NCBI RefSeq assembly: GCF_031760065.1
Contig: NZ_CP134500.1
Coordinates: forward strand, 2,294,001-2,358,000
DNA from: Streptomyces durocortorensis
GTDB lineage: Bacteria; Actinomycetota; Actinomycetes; Streptomycetales; Streptomycetaceae
Length of the DNA stretch: 64,000 bases
Reading direction: 5' to 3'
Part shown: positions 45,425-54,521 of the stretch, piece by piece
Layout of the letters: every line of letters starts with the position of its first letter
Position numbering within the stretch: position 1 is the first letter of the stretch
The notes under the pieces: generated by a model
What the model was told of the DNA's origin: nothing
The model's database searches: none
Seen by the model: only the letters and a program-made list of their open reading frames with translations
Made by a program: the position numbers and the translations under genes

Positions 45425-46642
45425 ATGAGCCAGGACTCCGCCGCCGCGACGGAGGCCGCACGCAAGCTGACCGGGCGGCGACGCCGGGAAGTCGTTGCCG
45501 TGCTGCTGTTCAGCGGCGGCCCTATCTTCGAGAGCTCCATCCCGCTCTCCGTTTTCGGAATCGACCGGCAGGACGCGGGAGTTCCCCGCTACCGCCTGCT
45601 GGTCTGCGGCGGCGAGGACGGACCGCTGCGCACAACGGGCGGACTCGAACTGACCACACCGTACGGCCTGGAGGCGATCAGCAGGGCAGGCACCGTGGTG
45701 GTGCCAGCCTGGCGGTCGATCACCTCGCCGCCGCCCGCCGAGGCACTGGACGCGCTGCGGCGCGCCCATGAGGAGGGCGCCCGCATCGTCGGTCTGTGCA
45801 CGGGAGCCTTCGTGCTCGCGGCCGCCGGCCTGCTGGACGGACGGCCGGCCACCACACACTGGATGTACGCACCGACACTGGCCAAGCGCTATCCGTCGGT
45901 GCACGTCGATCCGCGCGAACTCTTCGTGGACGACGGCGACGTACTCACCTCCGCCGGTACGGCGGCAGGTATCGATCTCTGCCTCCATATAGTCCGCACC
46001 GACCACGGCACGGAAGCCGCCGGGGCACTCGCCCGTCGGCTCGTCGTGCCGCCGCGGCGCAGTGGCGGGCAGGAGCGCTACCTGGACAGGTCTTTACCGG
46101 AGGAGATCGGCTCCGACCCGCTCGCCGAGGTCGTGGCCTGGGCCCTGGAGCATCTGCACGAGCAGTTCGACGTGGAGACGCTCGCGGCGCGCGCCTATAT
46201 GAGCAGACGGACCTTCGACCGCAGGTTCCGCTCGCTCACGGGGAGCGCACCGCTCCAGTGGCTGATCACCCAGCGGGTGCTTCAGGCACAGCGGCTGCTG
46301 GAGACCTCCGACTACTCGGTCGACGAGGTCGCGGGCCGCTGCGGCTTCCGCTCCCCGGTCGCGCTGCGCGGGCACTTCCGCCGCCAGCTCGGCTCCTCCC
46401 CCGCCGCGTACCGGGCCGCCTACCGGGCCCGTCGTCCGCAGGGGGTGGCGGAGAGTGCCGCGACGGTGGTCGAGACGATGGTGCCCAGCCAGGGGCCACC
46501 GTCCGGACGCCGGGGCGCGCCGGGGCCGTCAGCGCCCGTCGCGGTGGTGGCGGCGGTGGGCTCCGGGGAGCACTCCCTGCCGGGTCCCGACGCGTACGTT
46601 CCCGGTCGCCCGGCCCTGCCGGGACAGCGGAGTGCCCCGTAG
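45425..46642 (+). CDS. adpA: AdpA, global AraC-family developmental regulator, with TTA codon
   Basis: This 405-residue protein starts at ATG 45425. Residues about 20-200 form the DJ-1/PfpI-like dimerisation domain ([40 protein letters not shown]). Residues about 230-325 are the AraC double HTH ([38 protein letters not shown]). A Pro/Gly/Ala-rich tail follows. Leu224, between the domains, is encoded by TTA (46094-46096), the rare codon read by bldA tRNA; this is a hallmark of adpA and ties translation to development. AdpA controls morphological differentiation and secondary metabolism. ornA follows 10 bp after the stop, as in other Streptomyces. Confidence 0.95.
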   Translation: MSQDSAAATEAARKLTGRRRREVVAVLLFSGGPIFESSIPLSVFGIDRQDAGVPRYRLLVCGGEDGPLRTTGGLELTTPYGLEAISRAGTVVVPAWRSITSPPPAEALDALRRAHEEGARIVGLCTGAFVLAAAGLLDGRPATTHWMYAPTLAKRYPSVHVDPRELFVDDGDVLTSAGTAAGIDLCLHIVRTDHGTEAAGALARRLVVPPRRSGGQERYLDRSLPEEIGSDPLAEVVAWALEHLHEQFDVETLAARAYMSRRTFDRRFRSLTGSAPLQWLITQRVLQAQRLLETSDYSVDEVAGRCGFRSPVALRGHFRRQLGSSPAAYRAAYRARRPQGVAESAATVVETMVPSQGPPSGRRGAPGPSAPVAVVAAVGSGEHSLPGPDAYVPGRPALPGQRSAP

Positions 46643-46652
46643 GGTGGGGCGC

Positions 46653-47258
46653 ATGAACGACCGCATGGTGTGGATCGACTGCGAGATGACCGGGCTCTCG
46701 TTGACGGACGACGCACTCATCGAGGTGGCCGCCCTGGTCACCGACTCGGAGCTGAACGTGCTCGGTGAAGGGGTGGACATCGTGATCCGCCCGCCGGACG
46801 CGGCCCTGGAGACCATGCCCGAGGTGGTGCGGCAGATGCACACCGCCTCGGGCCTCCTCGACGAGCTGGCCGGGGGCACCACCCTGGCCGACGCCGAGGA
46901 ACAGGTCCTGGCATATGTCCGCGAGCATGTGAAGGAGCCGGGCAAGGCCCCGCTCTGCGGAAACTCGGTCGGCACCGACCGCGGTTTCCTCGCCCGGGAC
47001 ATGCGGGAGCTGGAGGGCTATCTCCACTACCGGATCGTGGATGTGTCCTCGGTCAAGGAGCTGGCCCGCCGCTGGTATCCCCGGGCGTATTTCAACAGCC
47101 CGGACAAGAGCGGCAACCACCGCGCACTGGCGGACATCCGTGAATCCATCGCGGAGCTCCGCTACTACCGGGAGGCGGTCTTCGTCCCGCAGCCCGGCCC
47201 GGACTCCGAGCGCGCCAAGGAGATCGCGGCGCGCCATGTGGTCCCGGCCACACCGTAG
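46653..47258 (+). CDS. orn: Oligoribonuclease
   Basis: This 201-residue DEDDh exonuclease starts at ATG 46653 behind AGGGTGGGG. The metal ligands are visible: D9 and E11 in [10 protein letters not shown], the second Asp motif in [14 protein letters not shown], and His and Asp in [13 protein letters not shown]. It degrades 2-5-nt RNAs and pGpG to mononucleotides, finishing mRNA and c-di-GMP turnover. Position directly behind adpA is conserved in the genus, where the gene is called ornA. Confidence 0.95.
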   Translation: MNDRMVWIDCEMTGLSLTDDALIEVAALVTDSELNVLGEGVDIVIRPPDAALETMPEVVRQMHTASGLLDELAGGTTLADAEEQVLAYVREHVKEPGKAPLCGNSVGTDRGFLARDMRELEGYLHYRIVDVSSVKELARRWYPRAYFNSPDKSGNHRALADIRESIAELRYYREAVFVPQPGPDSERAKEIAARHVVPATP

Positions 47259-47352
47259 GAACGTGCTGGTCACGGGCGTAAACGCGCCCGTGGACCGGCT
47301 CCGGGAAACGGGGGCGCGAGCACCCTCCCGGACCCTGTACACTTTTTCTCGG

Positions 47353-47370
47353 CCGGTCGGAAACGACCGG
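47353..47370 (+). other. GNRA-capped hairpin in the tRNA-His leader
   Basis: CCGGTCG (47353-47359) and CGACCGG (47364-47370) form a perfect 7-bp stem closed by a GAAA tetraloop, ending 7 bases before the tRNA. TACACT at 47338-47343 could be the -10 element, placing the hairpin near the 5' end of the precursor. A role in processing or stability is inferred. Confidence 0.5.
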
Positions 47371-47377
47371 ACGACAT

Positions 47378-47451
47378 GGTGGGTATAGCTCAGCTGGCAG
47401 AGCACCTGGTTGTGGTCCAGGATGTCGCGGGTTCAAGTCCCGTTACTCACC
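47378..47451 (+). tRNA. tRNA-His (anticodon GTG)
   Basis: The cloverleaf is complete. Acceptor strands GTGGGTA and TACTCAC pair (one G-U), the D arm contains AGCTCAGCTGGCAGAGC, and the anticodon stem CCTGG/CCAGG encloses loop TTGTGGT with anticodon GTG at 47412-47414. The T arm is CGGGTTCAAGTCCCG. The histidine identity signs are both encoded: the extra G(-1) at 47378 and discriminator C73 at 47451. The 3' CCA is not encoded. Confidence 0.97.
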
Positions 47452-47456
47452 CTGCT

Positions 47457-47490
47457 GAAAGGGCCCCGGTCTTTGGACCGGGGCCCTTTC
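47457..47490 (+). terminator. Perfect 15-bp terminator after tRNA-His
   Basis: GAAAGGGCCCCGGTC (47457-47471) pairs fully with GACCGGGGCCCTTTC (47476-47490) over loop TTTG, five bases after the tRNA. The A-tract on the left arm and T-tract on the right also make it usable for the convergent TerD gene. Confidence 0.85.
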
Positions 47491-47515
47491 GCGTGCCGTG
47501 GAGCCGGGCCCGGCG

Positions 47516-49630
47516 TCAGTCGGCCGCCGGTTCCCCCGTACGGGAGCGGCGGGAGCCCGGCAGCTCCAGGTGCGCGACGACCTGCGCGTGGAAGCGGTCC
47601 ACGGCTTCGTCGACGCTGCGGATGAAGCCGGTCTCGGCGCTGCCCCGCCCGTTGCCCATGCCCTTGAACAGGGAGAGCCTGAAGCCGGTCATCCGCGCCC
47701 CGTCCTTGGGCACGAGGTCGGCCGGTTCCGGGCGCAGCCGCTCCAGGGTGCCGCGCGGGCCCGCGCCCTCGCCGTCGACCAGCGTCTCGATGTGCAGGTC
47801 GGCGGGGGCCTCGGAGAGCCACCGGATCAGCCGCTTGGCCCGGCTGAGCGGGTAGGCCCCGTCGGGGGCGGGCACCTCGATGGAGGTGCGGAGCTTGCCG
47901 GTGCGCAGGTCGGCGGTGATGGCCAGGACGCCCGGGGTGCCCTCGATGCGGATCTCGGCGTTCAGCCTGCCCTGCTCGCAGAGGTGGTCGGCCAGCGCGG
48001 TGCGGCGGGCCCGGGGGTCCACGCCACGCCGGGTGCGCTGGACGGGCAGGACCTTCTGGCCCAGCTCGCCGCCGAGCCGCAGGCAGACCTGCCGTACGAG
48101 ACGCTCCCAGTTCTCGATGACCTCCAGTGCCCGGTTGTCGCCGGGGCACAGGGTCTCGTCGTCGATGCCCCGGCGCACGGGCACCCAGGCGGCTCCCATG
48201 TTCTGGAAGCCGTGGCAGCCGGAGTTCTCGTGCTGGAGGTAGTGCAGCAGTTCCTGGAGCAGCCAGGCGTGCGCCGCGTTGCCGACGCCTTCGTGGCGGA
48301 TCAGCATCTGCGCCTGGTGCACGACCTCGGCCCAGGACAGGTGCCACAGGGCCACCTTGTGCTTGCGCCGCCCGTCGATCCGGACGTCGACAAGCGGGCT
48401 GCCGTCGAGCGCGACGTCGTTGGAGAGCGTGATCACGGCCTCGTAGCCCCGGCGGGCGGCGATGTCCATGTACGCCTGCACCTGGTCGGGCTTGAGGGCG
48501 TTGCCATTCGTCTTGGTCTCGACGAGGGCGGTCCACAGCTTGCCCGCCCGCTCCACCCGGATGATCCCGTCCGGTCGGCGGGGCGATTCGCCGTGCGGCA
48601 GGGAGACCTCGGTGTAGGTCTCCATCCGCCCGGCCGGAGCCCCGAACCCGGCGGTCAGGCGACGGCCGAACTCGGGGACCTGCGCCATCACGGAGAGCAC
48701 GACGGAGGTGGCGCGCGTCTCGCGGTCGCGGTCGCTCTTGAGCGCCGAGACGGGGAAGAGGCGGGCGGTGCGCCAGGTGTCGTTGTCGGCGAGGGACTTC
48801 TTGGCCGCGCGGGGAAGCGTGACCTTCTTCTTCGCCGTACGGGGGCGGCGGGCGCGCTTGGGTACGGGGGCGGAGCCCGGGACCTCGGGCTCGGCGGGCG
48901 GTTCCGGTGCGGTGGGCGGAGGCGACGTGTCCGCCGGGTCGGCACCTCTGGACTGGGCGGGGACCCCTGCCGGTGCGGCGGGCTGTTCCCCGGGCGGCCC
49001 GGGTGCGGCGGGCTGTTCCGGGGCGTCCGGGGCGTGCCCCTCCGCCTCGGACGCCGGTTCCTCCCGCTCCGCGTCGTCGTCGATGTCGACGCCGTAGTCC
49101 GTCGCCAGTCCGGCCAGACCGGAGGCGTACCCCTGGCCGACCGCACGGAACTTCCACTCCCCCGCGCGCCGGTACAGCTCGCCGAAGATCAGCGCACTGA
49201 CCTCGTCGACGTCCTGGACGGTGAACCGGACGAGGCCTTCGCCCGCGCTGTCGGCGAGGGTGAGGCGCAGGTCGTCCAGCTCGCCGAAGCGGGAACTGCC
49301 GTAGCGGCTGGCGGCGACGACCACCTTGTCGACCTCCTGCGGGACGGCGTCCAGATCGAAGGTGATCCGGCCCTCGCTGCCGTCCGCCGTCGGGGTCTTC
49401 CCGAGCAGCTGCACGCTGCCGTCACCCGCCACGGGGTTGTTGTAGAAACAGAAGTCGATGTCGCTGCGGACCTTGCCGTCGCCGTCGAGCAGGAGGACGG
49501 ACACATCGGCGTCCCCCTCCCCCGTGGCGCTGCTCCAGCCCAGGCTGACCATCACCGAGCCGATGTCCTCGCTCAACGCCGTGAGACCGACGTTGGCACC
49601 CTTGACCATGTCGTGCAAGAGGCCCCCCAT
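47516..49630 (-). CDS. TerD-domain protein fused to a PD-(D/E)xK nuclease-like region
   Basis: I start at ATG 49630 (MGGLLHDMVKGANVGL, 704 residues); ATG 49609 (MVKGANVGL) is a plausible alternative. Residues 8-180 are a TerD domain with the calcium-site pattern LLLDGDGKVRSDIDFCFYNN and the paired VPQEVDKVVV and FRAVGQGYASGL segments. Residues 185-280 are an acidic Pro/Ala linker ending in a basic patch. From about 285 an alpha/beta region includes D354 in RPDGIIRVE and E371-T-K373 in LVETKTNGN then LKPDQVQAYMDIA, the PD-(D/E)xK arrangement. TerD proteins belong to tellurite/phage stress systems. The nuclease activity is predicted only. Confidence 0.8.
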   Translation of the reverse strand: MGGLLHDMVKGANVGLTALSEDIGSVMVSLGWSSATGEGDADVSVLLLDGDGKVRSDIDFCFYNNPVAGDGSVQLLGKTPTADGSEGRITFDLDAVPQEVDKVVVAASRYGSSRFGELDDLRLTLADSAGEGLVRFTVQDVDEVSALIFGELYRRAGEWKFRAVGQGYASGLAGLATDYGVDIDDDAEREEPASEAEGHAPDAPEQPAAPGPPGEQPAAPAGVPAQSRGADPADTSPPPTAPEPPAEPEVPGSAPVPKRARRPRTAKKKVTLPRAAKKSLADNDTWRTARLFPVSALKSDRDRETRATSVVLSVMAQVPEFGRRLTAGFGAPAGRMETYTEVSLPHGESPRRPDGIIRVERAGKLWTALVETKTNGNALKPDQVQAYMDIAARRGYEAVITLSNDVALDGSPLVDVRIDGRRKHKVALWHLSWAEVVHQAQMLIRHEGVGNAAHAWLLQELLHYLQHENSGCHGFQNMGAAWVPVRRGIDDETLCPGDNRALEVIENWERLVRQVCLRLGGELGQKVLPVQRTRRGVDPRARRTALADHLCEQGRLNAEIRIEGTPGVLAITADLRTGKLRTSIEVPAPDGAYPLSRAKRLIRWLSEAPADLHIETLVDGEGAGPRGTLERLRPEPADLVPKDGARMTGFRLSLFKGMGNGRGSAETGFIRSVDEAVDRFHAQVVAHLELPGSRRSRTGEPAAD

Positions 49631-49791
49631 ATGCACCGCCGCACGGAACGCACCCGGGCAGCTCGCCGCGTGACGTGTGTGGTGCGTCACACATTCGCCG
49701 TACTCCGCGAAACACTAGCCGTCGGAGCCGGGGGGCGTGGAGGACTCGTGAAATACGGAAGCCTCGCTACCGTCACGAGCCTCGCCACTCC

Positions 49792-50853
49792 TCACGAGGA
49801 GTCGCGGACCACCAGCTCCGTGGGCAGTACGACCGTGGGGCGTTCGGCGCCCGGGGCGCGGCCCGCGATCTCGTCCAGGAGGAGCTGGGCCATGCGGCGG
49901 CCCATCTCCTCGATGGGCTGGCGGACGCTGGTGAGGGCCGGGTGCATATGGCGGGCGACCACCGAGTCGTCGAAGCCGATCAGGGCCACGTCCTCGGGGA
50001 TGCGGCGGCCCGCCTCGCGCAGGACCTGGCGGGCCCCGGCCGCCATCACGTCGGAGGCGGCGAAGACCGCGTCGAGGGCGGGGCGGCGGGCGAGGAGTTC
50101 GCGCATCGCCCGCGCACCGCCCTCCTCCGTGAAGTCGGCGGGGGCGATCAGGTGCTCGTCGGGTGCCAGGCCGGCCTCGGAGACCGCGGCGCGGTAGCCG
50201 TCCAGGCGGCGCTGGGCCCCGTAGACCTCCAGGCGGCCGGTGATCGTGGCGACCTGGCGGCGGCCCCGGGAGACCAGGTGCTCGACGGCGGCGCGGGCAC
50301 CCTCGAAGTTGTCCGAGTCGACCGAGGCGAGGGGTTCGGCGGCGTGCCGGGCGCCGCTGATCACGCACGGCATGCCCAGCTGTTCCAGCAGCTCGGGCAG
50401 GGGGTCGTCGGCGTGCACGGCGACCAGCAGGACGCCGTCGACGCGGTGGGCGGTCAGGTACTGGGCGAGGCGGCGGCGCTCGCGGTCGTTGCCGGCGAGG
50501 GTGAGGAGCAGCTGCATCTCGGTGTCGGCCAGGGCCGCTCCGACGCCCCGGACTATGGCGGAGAAGTACGGCTCCGCGAAGAACCGGGTCTCCGGCTCGG
50601 GCACCACGAGGGCGATGGCGTCGGTGCGGTTGCCCGCGAGGGCGCGGGCGGCGCGGTTGGGAACGTATCCCAGCTCGGCGACGGCCGCCTCGACCGCCTC
50701 CCGGGTCGCCTCGCTGACCCGGGGCGAGCCGTTGATGACCCGCGAGGCGGTGCCCCGGCCGACGCCGGCCCGGGCCGCCACCTCTTCGAGCGTGGGCCGC
50801 CCGCCGCTCCGTACTCGCGCTGCCGCCATGGCTGCCTCCCCGTTCCCGGTCAA
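49792..50853 (-). CDS. cebR: CebR, LacI-family repressor of cellobiose utilisation
   Basis: This 353-residue protein starts at ATG 50853; ATG 50829 (MAAARVRSGG) is an alternative. The LacI HTH (PTLEEVAARAGVGRGTASRVINGSP) occupies about 20-45 with the hinge VPNRAARALAG. The periplasmic-binding-like domain follows (GVLLVAVHADDPLPELLEQ, VDSDNFEGARAAVEHLVSRG, GFDDSVVARHMHPALTSVRQ). CebR represses the ceb and bglC genes until cello-oligosaccharides bind. A perfect TGGGAGCGCTCCCA box lies 69 bp upstream of its start, so it probably represses itself. It sits behind bglC in the conserved order cebEFG-bglC-cebR. Confidence 0.9.
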   Translation of the reverse strand: MTGNGEAAMAAARVRSGGRPTLEEVAARAGVGRGTASRVINGSPRVSEATREAVEAAVAELGYVPNRAARALAGNRTDAIALVVPEPETRFFAEPYFSAIVRGVGAALADTEMQLLLTLAGNDRERRRLAQYLTAHRVDGVLLVAVHADDPLPELLEQLGMPCVISGARHAAEPLASVDSDNFEGARAAVEHLVSRGRRQVATITGRLEVYGAQRRLDGYRAAVSEAGLAPDEHLIAPADFTEEGGARAMRELLARRPALDAVFAASDVMAAGARQVLREAGRRIPEDVALIGFDDSVVARHMHPALTSVRQPIEEMGRRMAQLLLDEIAGRAPGAERPTVVLPTELVVRDSS

Positions 50854-50921
50854 TTTCTCACAGCCGTAACGTCAATCCAAGTCCCGGATCGATCACCCCG
50901 GCGGGTGTGGCAGCCACGGTT

Positions 50922-50935
50922 TGGGAGCGCTCCCA
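50922..50935. promoter_or_regulatory. CebR box upstream of cebR
   Basis: TGGGAGCGCTCCCA is a perfect 14-bp palindrome identical to the CebR operator, located between the bglC stop and the cebR start. Confidence 0.9.
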
Positions 50936-50947
50936 GGCGGCTTTCGC

Positions 50948-52405
50948 TCACGCCTCCGGGGGCAGCGCGTGGCGGGCGATCACCTCGCTGTACCAGTGGG
51001 CGCTGGACTTCGGCGTACGGCGCTGGGTCGTGTAGTCGACGTACACCGCGCCGAAGCGCTTGGAGTAGCCGTAGCCCCATTCGAAGTTGTCCAGCAGGGA
51101 CCAGAGGAAGTAGCCGCGTACGTCCGCCCCTTCGGCCACCGCCCGCCGCACCGCCGCCAGGTGACCGTGCAGATAGGCGATCCGCTCGGGGTCGTGGACC
51201 CGGCCCTCCTCGTCCGGGTCGTCTGCGAAGGCCGCGCCGTTCTCGGTGACCATCAGCGGGAGGTCCGGGTGCTCGCGGGAGACGTCCATGAGGAGGCTGT
51301 ACAGGCCGTCCGGGTCGACCGACCAGTTCATGGCGGTGCGCGGCTTGCCCTCGGCGAGATGGAAGGCGACATGCTCCGAGCCGGGCCACGGCGAGTGCTC
51401 GCTGCTTCCGTGGCCGTCGTTGCGGGTGTCCCCGGCCCCGGAGGCGGGGGTGGAGACGATGGTGGGGGTGTAGTAGTTGACGCCGAGCACGTCGAGCGGG
51501 CGGGCGATCGCGGAGAGGTCGCCCTCGTGGACCAGCTCACTCCAGTTCAGCAGGTGTTCGGTGTCGGCCAGCAGGTCGTCCGGGTACGCGCCCCTCAGCA
51601 TCGGGCCGGTGAAGATCCGGTTGCCCACCGCGTCGATCCGGCGGGCCGCGTCCGCGTCCGCCTCACCGCCGGTCAGCGGGCGCACCTGGTGGAGGTTGAG
51701 GGTGACCGAGAGCTGCGCGGCAGCGGGGAGGTTCGCGCGCAGCGCCTCGGTCGCCCGGCCGTGGGCGAGGTTGAGGTGGTGGGCGGCCCGCAGCGCGGCG
51801 ACCGGTTCGGTCCGGCCCGGGGCGTGGACCCCGGAGCCGTAACCGAGGAAGGCCGAGCACCAGGGCTCGTTCAGCGTCGTCCACATCCCGACCCGGTCGC
51901 CGAGGGCCCGGGCCATGACGGCCGCGTAGTCCGCGAACCGTTCGGCCGTCGCACGCTCCGGCCAGCCGCCCGCGTCCTCCAGCTCCTGGGGCAGGTCCCA
52001 GTGGTAGAGGGTGGCGACGGGCGTGATGCCCGCCTCCAGCAGCTCGTCGACGAGCGAGCGGTAGAAGTCCAGGCCGCGTTCGACCGCCGGGCCGCGGCCG
52101 GTGGGCTGGACGCGGGACCAGGAGACGGAGAAGCGGTACGCCTTCAGCCCGAGCCGCTTCATCAGGGCGACATCGTCGCGGTAGCGGTGGAAGTGGTCGG
52201 CGGCCACGTCTCCGGTGTCGCCGCCGAGCACCTTGCCGGGCGAGTGGCTGAAGGTGTCCCAGATGGACGGGGTGCGGCCGTTCTCGGTCACCGCCCCCTC
52301 CACCTGGTACGCGGCCGTGGCCGCGCCCCACAGGAAACCGGCCGGGAAGGGGGCCGTGGTGGCGGGGGCCTGCTGCGGGGCCGCGTCGGGTCGTACGAGG
52401 GTCAT
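50948..52405 (-). CDS. bglC: Beta-glucosidase, glycoside hydrolase family 1
   Basis: This 485-residue GH1 enzyme starts at ATG 52405. Signatures are [20 protein letters not shown] near residue 20, catalytic acid/base E180 in TLNEPW, and nucleophile E388 in VTENGAA, with [15 protein letters not shown] near the end. No signal peptide is present, so it hydrolyses imported cellobiose to glucose in the cytoplasm. A CebR box overlaps the region just upstream of the start codon. It lies 85 bp after cebG. Confidence 0.95.
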   Translation of the reverse strand: MTLVRPDAAPQQAPATTAPFPAGFLWGAATAAYQVEGAVTENGRTPSIWDTFSHSPGKVLGGDTGDVAADHFHRYRDDVALMKRLGLKAYRFSVSWSRVQPTGRGPAVERGLDFYRSLVDELLEAGITPVATLYHWDLPQELEDAGGWPERATAERFADYAAVMARALGDRVGMWTTLNEPWCSAFLGYGSGVHAPGRTEPVAALRAAHHLNLAHGRATEALRANLPAAAQLSVTLNLHQVRPLTGGEADADAARRIDAVGNRIFTGPMLRGAYPDDLLADTEHLLNWSELVHEGDLSAIARPLDVLGVNYYTPTIVSTPASGAGDTRNDGHGSSEHSPWPGSEHVAFHLAEGKPRTAMNWSVDPDGLYSLLMDVSREHPDLPLMVTENGAAFADDPDEEGRVHDPERIAYLHGHLAAVRRAVAEGADVRGYFLWSLLDNFEWGYGYSKRFGAVYVDYTTQRRTPKSSAHWYSEVIARHALPPEA

Positions 52406-52406
52406 G

Positions 52407-52420
52407 GGGGAGCGCTCCCG
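52407..52420. promoter_or_regulatory. CebR box at the bglC start
   Basis: GGGGAGCGCTCCCG has the 12-bp CebR core GGGAGCGCTCCC with changed outer bases. It begins 2 bases before the bglC ATG on its strand, so bound CebR would block initiation or elongation. Confidence 0.85.
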
Positions 52421-52490
52421 GAAGGGTAGGGGGGTGAGGAGTGAGAGGTGTGGAGAGAGATGTGGAGTGAGAGGGAGGGCGGGGGGGGCT

Positions 52491-53411
52491 TCAGCCCTTG
52501 ACCGCGCCTGACATGATCCCGCCGACGATCTTCTTGCCGAACACCACGAACACCACCAGCAGCGGCAGCGTGCTGATCAGCGCGCCCGCCATGACGATGG
52601 ACTGGTCAGGGGTGTAGGAGGCGCTGAGCTGGCCGAGCGCCACCTGAAGGGTCGGGTTCTGCTGGTTGAGGGCGAGATAGGGCCAGAAGAAGTCGTTCCA
52701 CGCCTGCACGAAGGTCAGCATCCCGAGCACCATCATCGCGGGGCGCGCCACCGGCAGCACCACGCTGCGCACGATGCGGAAGTTGTTCGCACCGTCGATC
52801 TTGGCCGCCTCGATCAGCTCGTACGGCAGTGCCTCGATCAGGTACTGCCGCATGAAGAACACGCCGAACGCGCTCACCAGCGTCGGGAAGATCACCGATT
52901 CGAGCTGACCGCCCCAGCCGAGGCCCGACATCATCATGAAGAGCGGGACCACGCTGAGCTGCGGCGGGATGGTGAGGGTGGCGATCACCGCGGTCATCAG
53001 CCAGCCCCGGCCCCGGAAGCGCATCTTGGCGAACGCGTACCCGGCGAGCGTGCAGAAGAAGAGCGTGGCGGCCGTGATGGAGGCGGAGACGATGAAGCTG
53101 TTGACGATCGCCTTGCCGAGGTTCGCCTGTTCCCAGGCCGTCTGGAGGTTCTCCAGCAGCTTGCCGCCGGGCAGGAACGGCGGTGTGGAGGCGAGGACTT
53201 CGTCCTGGGTGCGGGAGGCCGCGACCAGGGTCCAGTAGAGCGGCAGCAGCGAGCCGAACCCGACGACGGCGAGCGCGAGGTAGGCGAAGGGGCCGCCCTT
53301 CAGCTGCTGGCCCGCCCCCATCCGGAAGCGGCGCGGGCGGGGCGGTCCGCCGCTCCTGGGGACCGTCGCGAGCTGCCCGGGGGCGGTGCGTGTGGGGCTG
53401 GTCATGGTCAT
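52491..53411 (-). CDS. cebG: Cellobiose/cellotriose ABC transporter permease
   Basis: This 306-residue protein starts at ATG 53411, 14 bp after cebF. After a 35-residue basic N-terminus it has six TM helices typical of MalG-type permeases. The EAA loop [21 protein letters not shown] contacts the ATPase, probably the shared MsiK, which is not encoded here. The N-terminal segment [20 protein letters not shown] is TM1. It imports cello-oligosaccharides with CebE and CebF. Confidence 0.92.
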   Translation of the reverse strand: MTMTSPTRTAPGQLATVPRSGGPPRPRRFRMGAGQQLKGGPFAYLALAVVGFGSLLPLYWTLVAASRTQDEVLASTPPFLPGGKLLENLQTAWEQANLGKAIVNSFIVSASITAATLFFCTLAGYAFAKMRFRGRGWLMTAVIATLTIPPQLSVVPLFMMMSGLGWGGQLESVIFPTLVSAFGVFFMRQYLIEALPYELIEAAKIDGANNFRIVRSVVLPVARPAMMVLGMLTFVQAWNDFFWPYLALNQQNPTLQVALGQLSASYTPDQSIVMAGALISTLPLLVVFVVFGKKIVGGIMSGAVKG

Positions 53412-53424
53412 GGAAGCGCTCCCG
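53411..53424. promoter_or_regulatory. Degenerate CebR box between cebF and cebG
   Basis: TGGAAGCGCTCCCG keeps 12 of 14 positions of the CebR operator and lies exactly in the 14-bp cebF-cebG gap, overlapping the first base of cebG. Because the two genes appear co-transcribed, it may act as an internal roadblock or be a relic. Confidence 0.6.
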
Positions 53425-53425
53425 G

Positions 53426-54439
53426 TCAGGCCGCGGAATCGGACGTGCGGACGTAGCGGCCGATGAGCCAGTTGGCCGCGGCGACGAGGAGCAGGAGCGC
53501 GAGCATCGCCCAGGCCACGGCGGCCGCCGGGCCGAGATGCCCGAGGTTCCAGCCGTAGTTGTAGAGGTAGATGCTGAGCGTCTCGTACTGGTTCTCGTTG
53601 CCGCCGGTGGCGCCCAGCGCGCCGCCCTCCAGCAGCAGTGGCTCACCGAACAGCTGCATGGACCCGATGGTCGAGATGACGATGGTGAACAGGATCGTCG
53701 GCCGCAGCGAGGGAATGGTGACCTTGCGGAACTGCTGCCAGCGCGACGCGCCGTCCAACGAGGCCGCCTCGTAAAGGTCGTTGGGGACTGCCTGCATCGC
53801 GGCGAGGTAGATCAGCGCGTTGTAGCCGGTCCAGCGCCAGATCACGATGACCGCGATGGCGATCTTCGAAGTCCAGTGCCCGTTCGCCCAGTTGACCGGG
53901 TCGAAGCCGACGAGGCCGAACGCCCAGTTCAGCAGACCGCCGTCGGCCCGGAAGACCAGGGCGAAGACGAGGGCCGCCGAAGCGACGGACGTCGCGTACG
54001 GGGTGAGGATGACCGTGCGCCAGAACGTACTGGCGCGGAGGCGGTAGTTGAGCAGGTGCGCGAGGCCGAGCGCGACCAGGAGCTGCGGGACGGTGGAGAT
54101 GACGCCGATCAGGAAGGTGTTGCTGACCGTGGTCCAGAACTCGGGGTCGTGCAGGATCGTGTCGAAGTTCTCCCAGCCGACCCACTCCATGGTGTCGAGG
54201 CCGGTCATCTCCACCCGGTGCAGGGCGATCCAGCCGGTGTAGAGGAGCGGGTAGAGCCCGAAGGCCCCGAAGACGAGGAAGAAAGGCGCGATGTACGCGT
54301 ACGGGGAGGCCTTGTCGTCGAACCGCCACAGTCGGCTGCGCCACAACTGCCGCCGCCCGGGGTGAGGTTCGGGCGGTTCCTGCTGCGGGGCGCGGGGCGG
54401 CGGCACGTACGCGTCCCGGGCGGGGGTCGGGGTTGCCAC
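53426..54439 (-). CDS. cebF: Cellobiose/cellotriose ABC transporter permease
   Basis: I start at GTG 54439 (337 residues). The frame extends to 54586, but that part is Pro/Arg-rich and overlaps the intergenic region. A 50-residue Pro-rich cytoplasmic N-terminus leads to TM1 (YIAPFFLVFGAFGLYPLLY). The MalF-type six-helix core has the EAA motif YEAASLDGASRWQQFRKVTI. It pairs with CebG in the membrane to import cello-oligosaccharides delivered by CebE. Confidence 0.92.
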   Translation of the reverse strand: MATPTPARDAYVPPPRAPQQEPPEPHPGRRQLWRSRLWRFDDKASPYAYIAPFFLVFGAFGLYPLLYTGWIALHRVEMTGLDTMEWVGWENFDTILHDPEFWTTVSNTFLIGVISTVPQLLVALGLAHLLNYRLRASTFWRTVILTPYATSVASAALVFALVFRADGGLLNWAFGLVGFDPVNWANGHWTSKIAIAVIVIWRWTGYNALIYLAAMQAVPNDLYEAASLDGASRWQQFRKVTIPSLRPTILFTIVISTIGSMQLFGEPLLLEGGALGATGGNENQYETLSIYLYNYGWNLGHLGPAAAVAWAMLALLLLVAAANWLIGRYVRTSDSAA

Positions 54440-54521
54440 GGGCGGGGGTCCTTCCCTGGAGTGACGGCGGGATGCCGGGGCGGGCGGGCCGGGGCGCGTG
54501 CCCCGGCCCGGGCGGTTCGGG

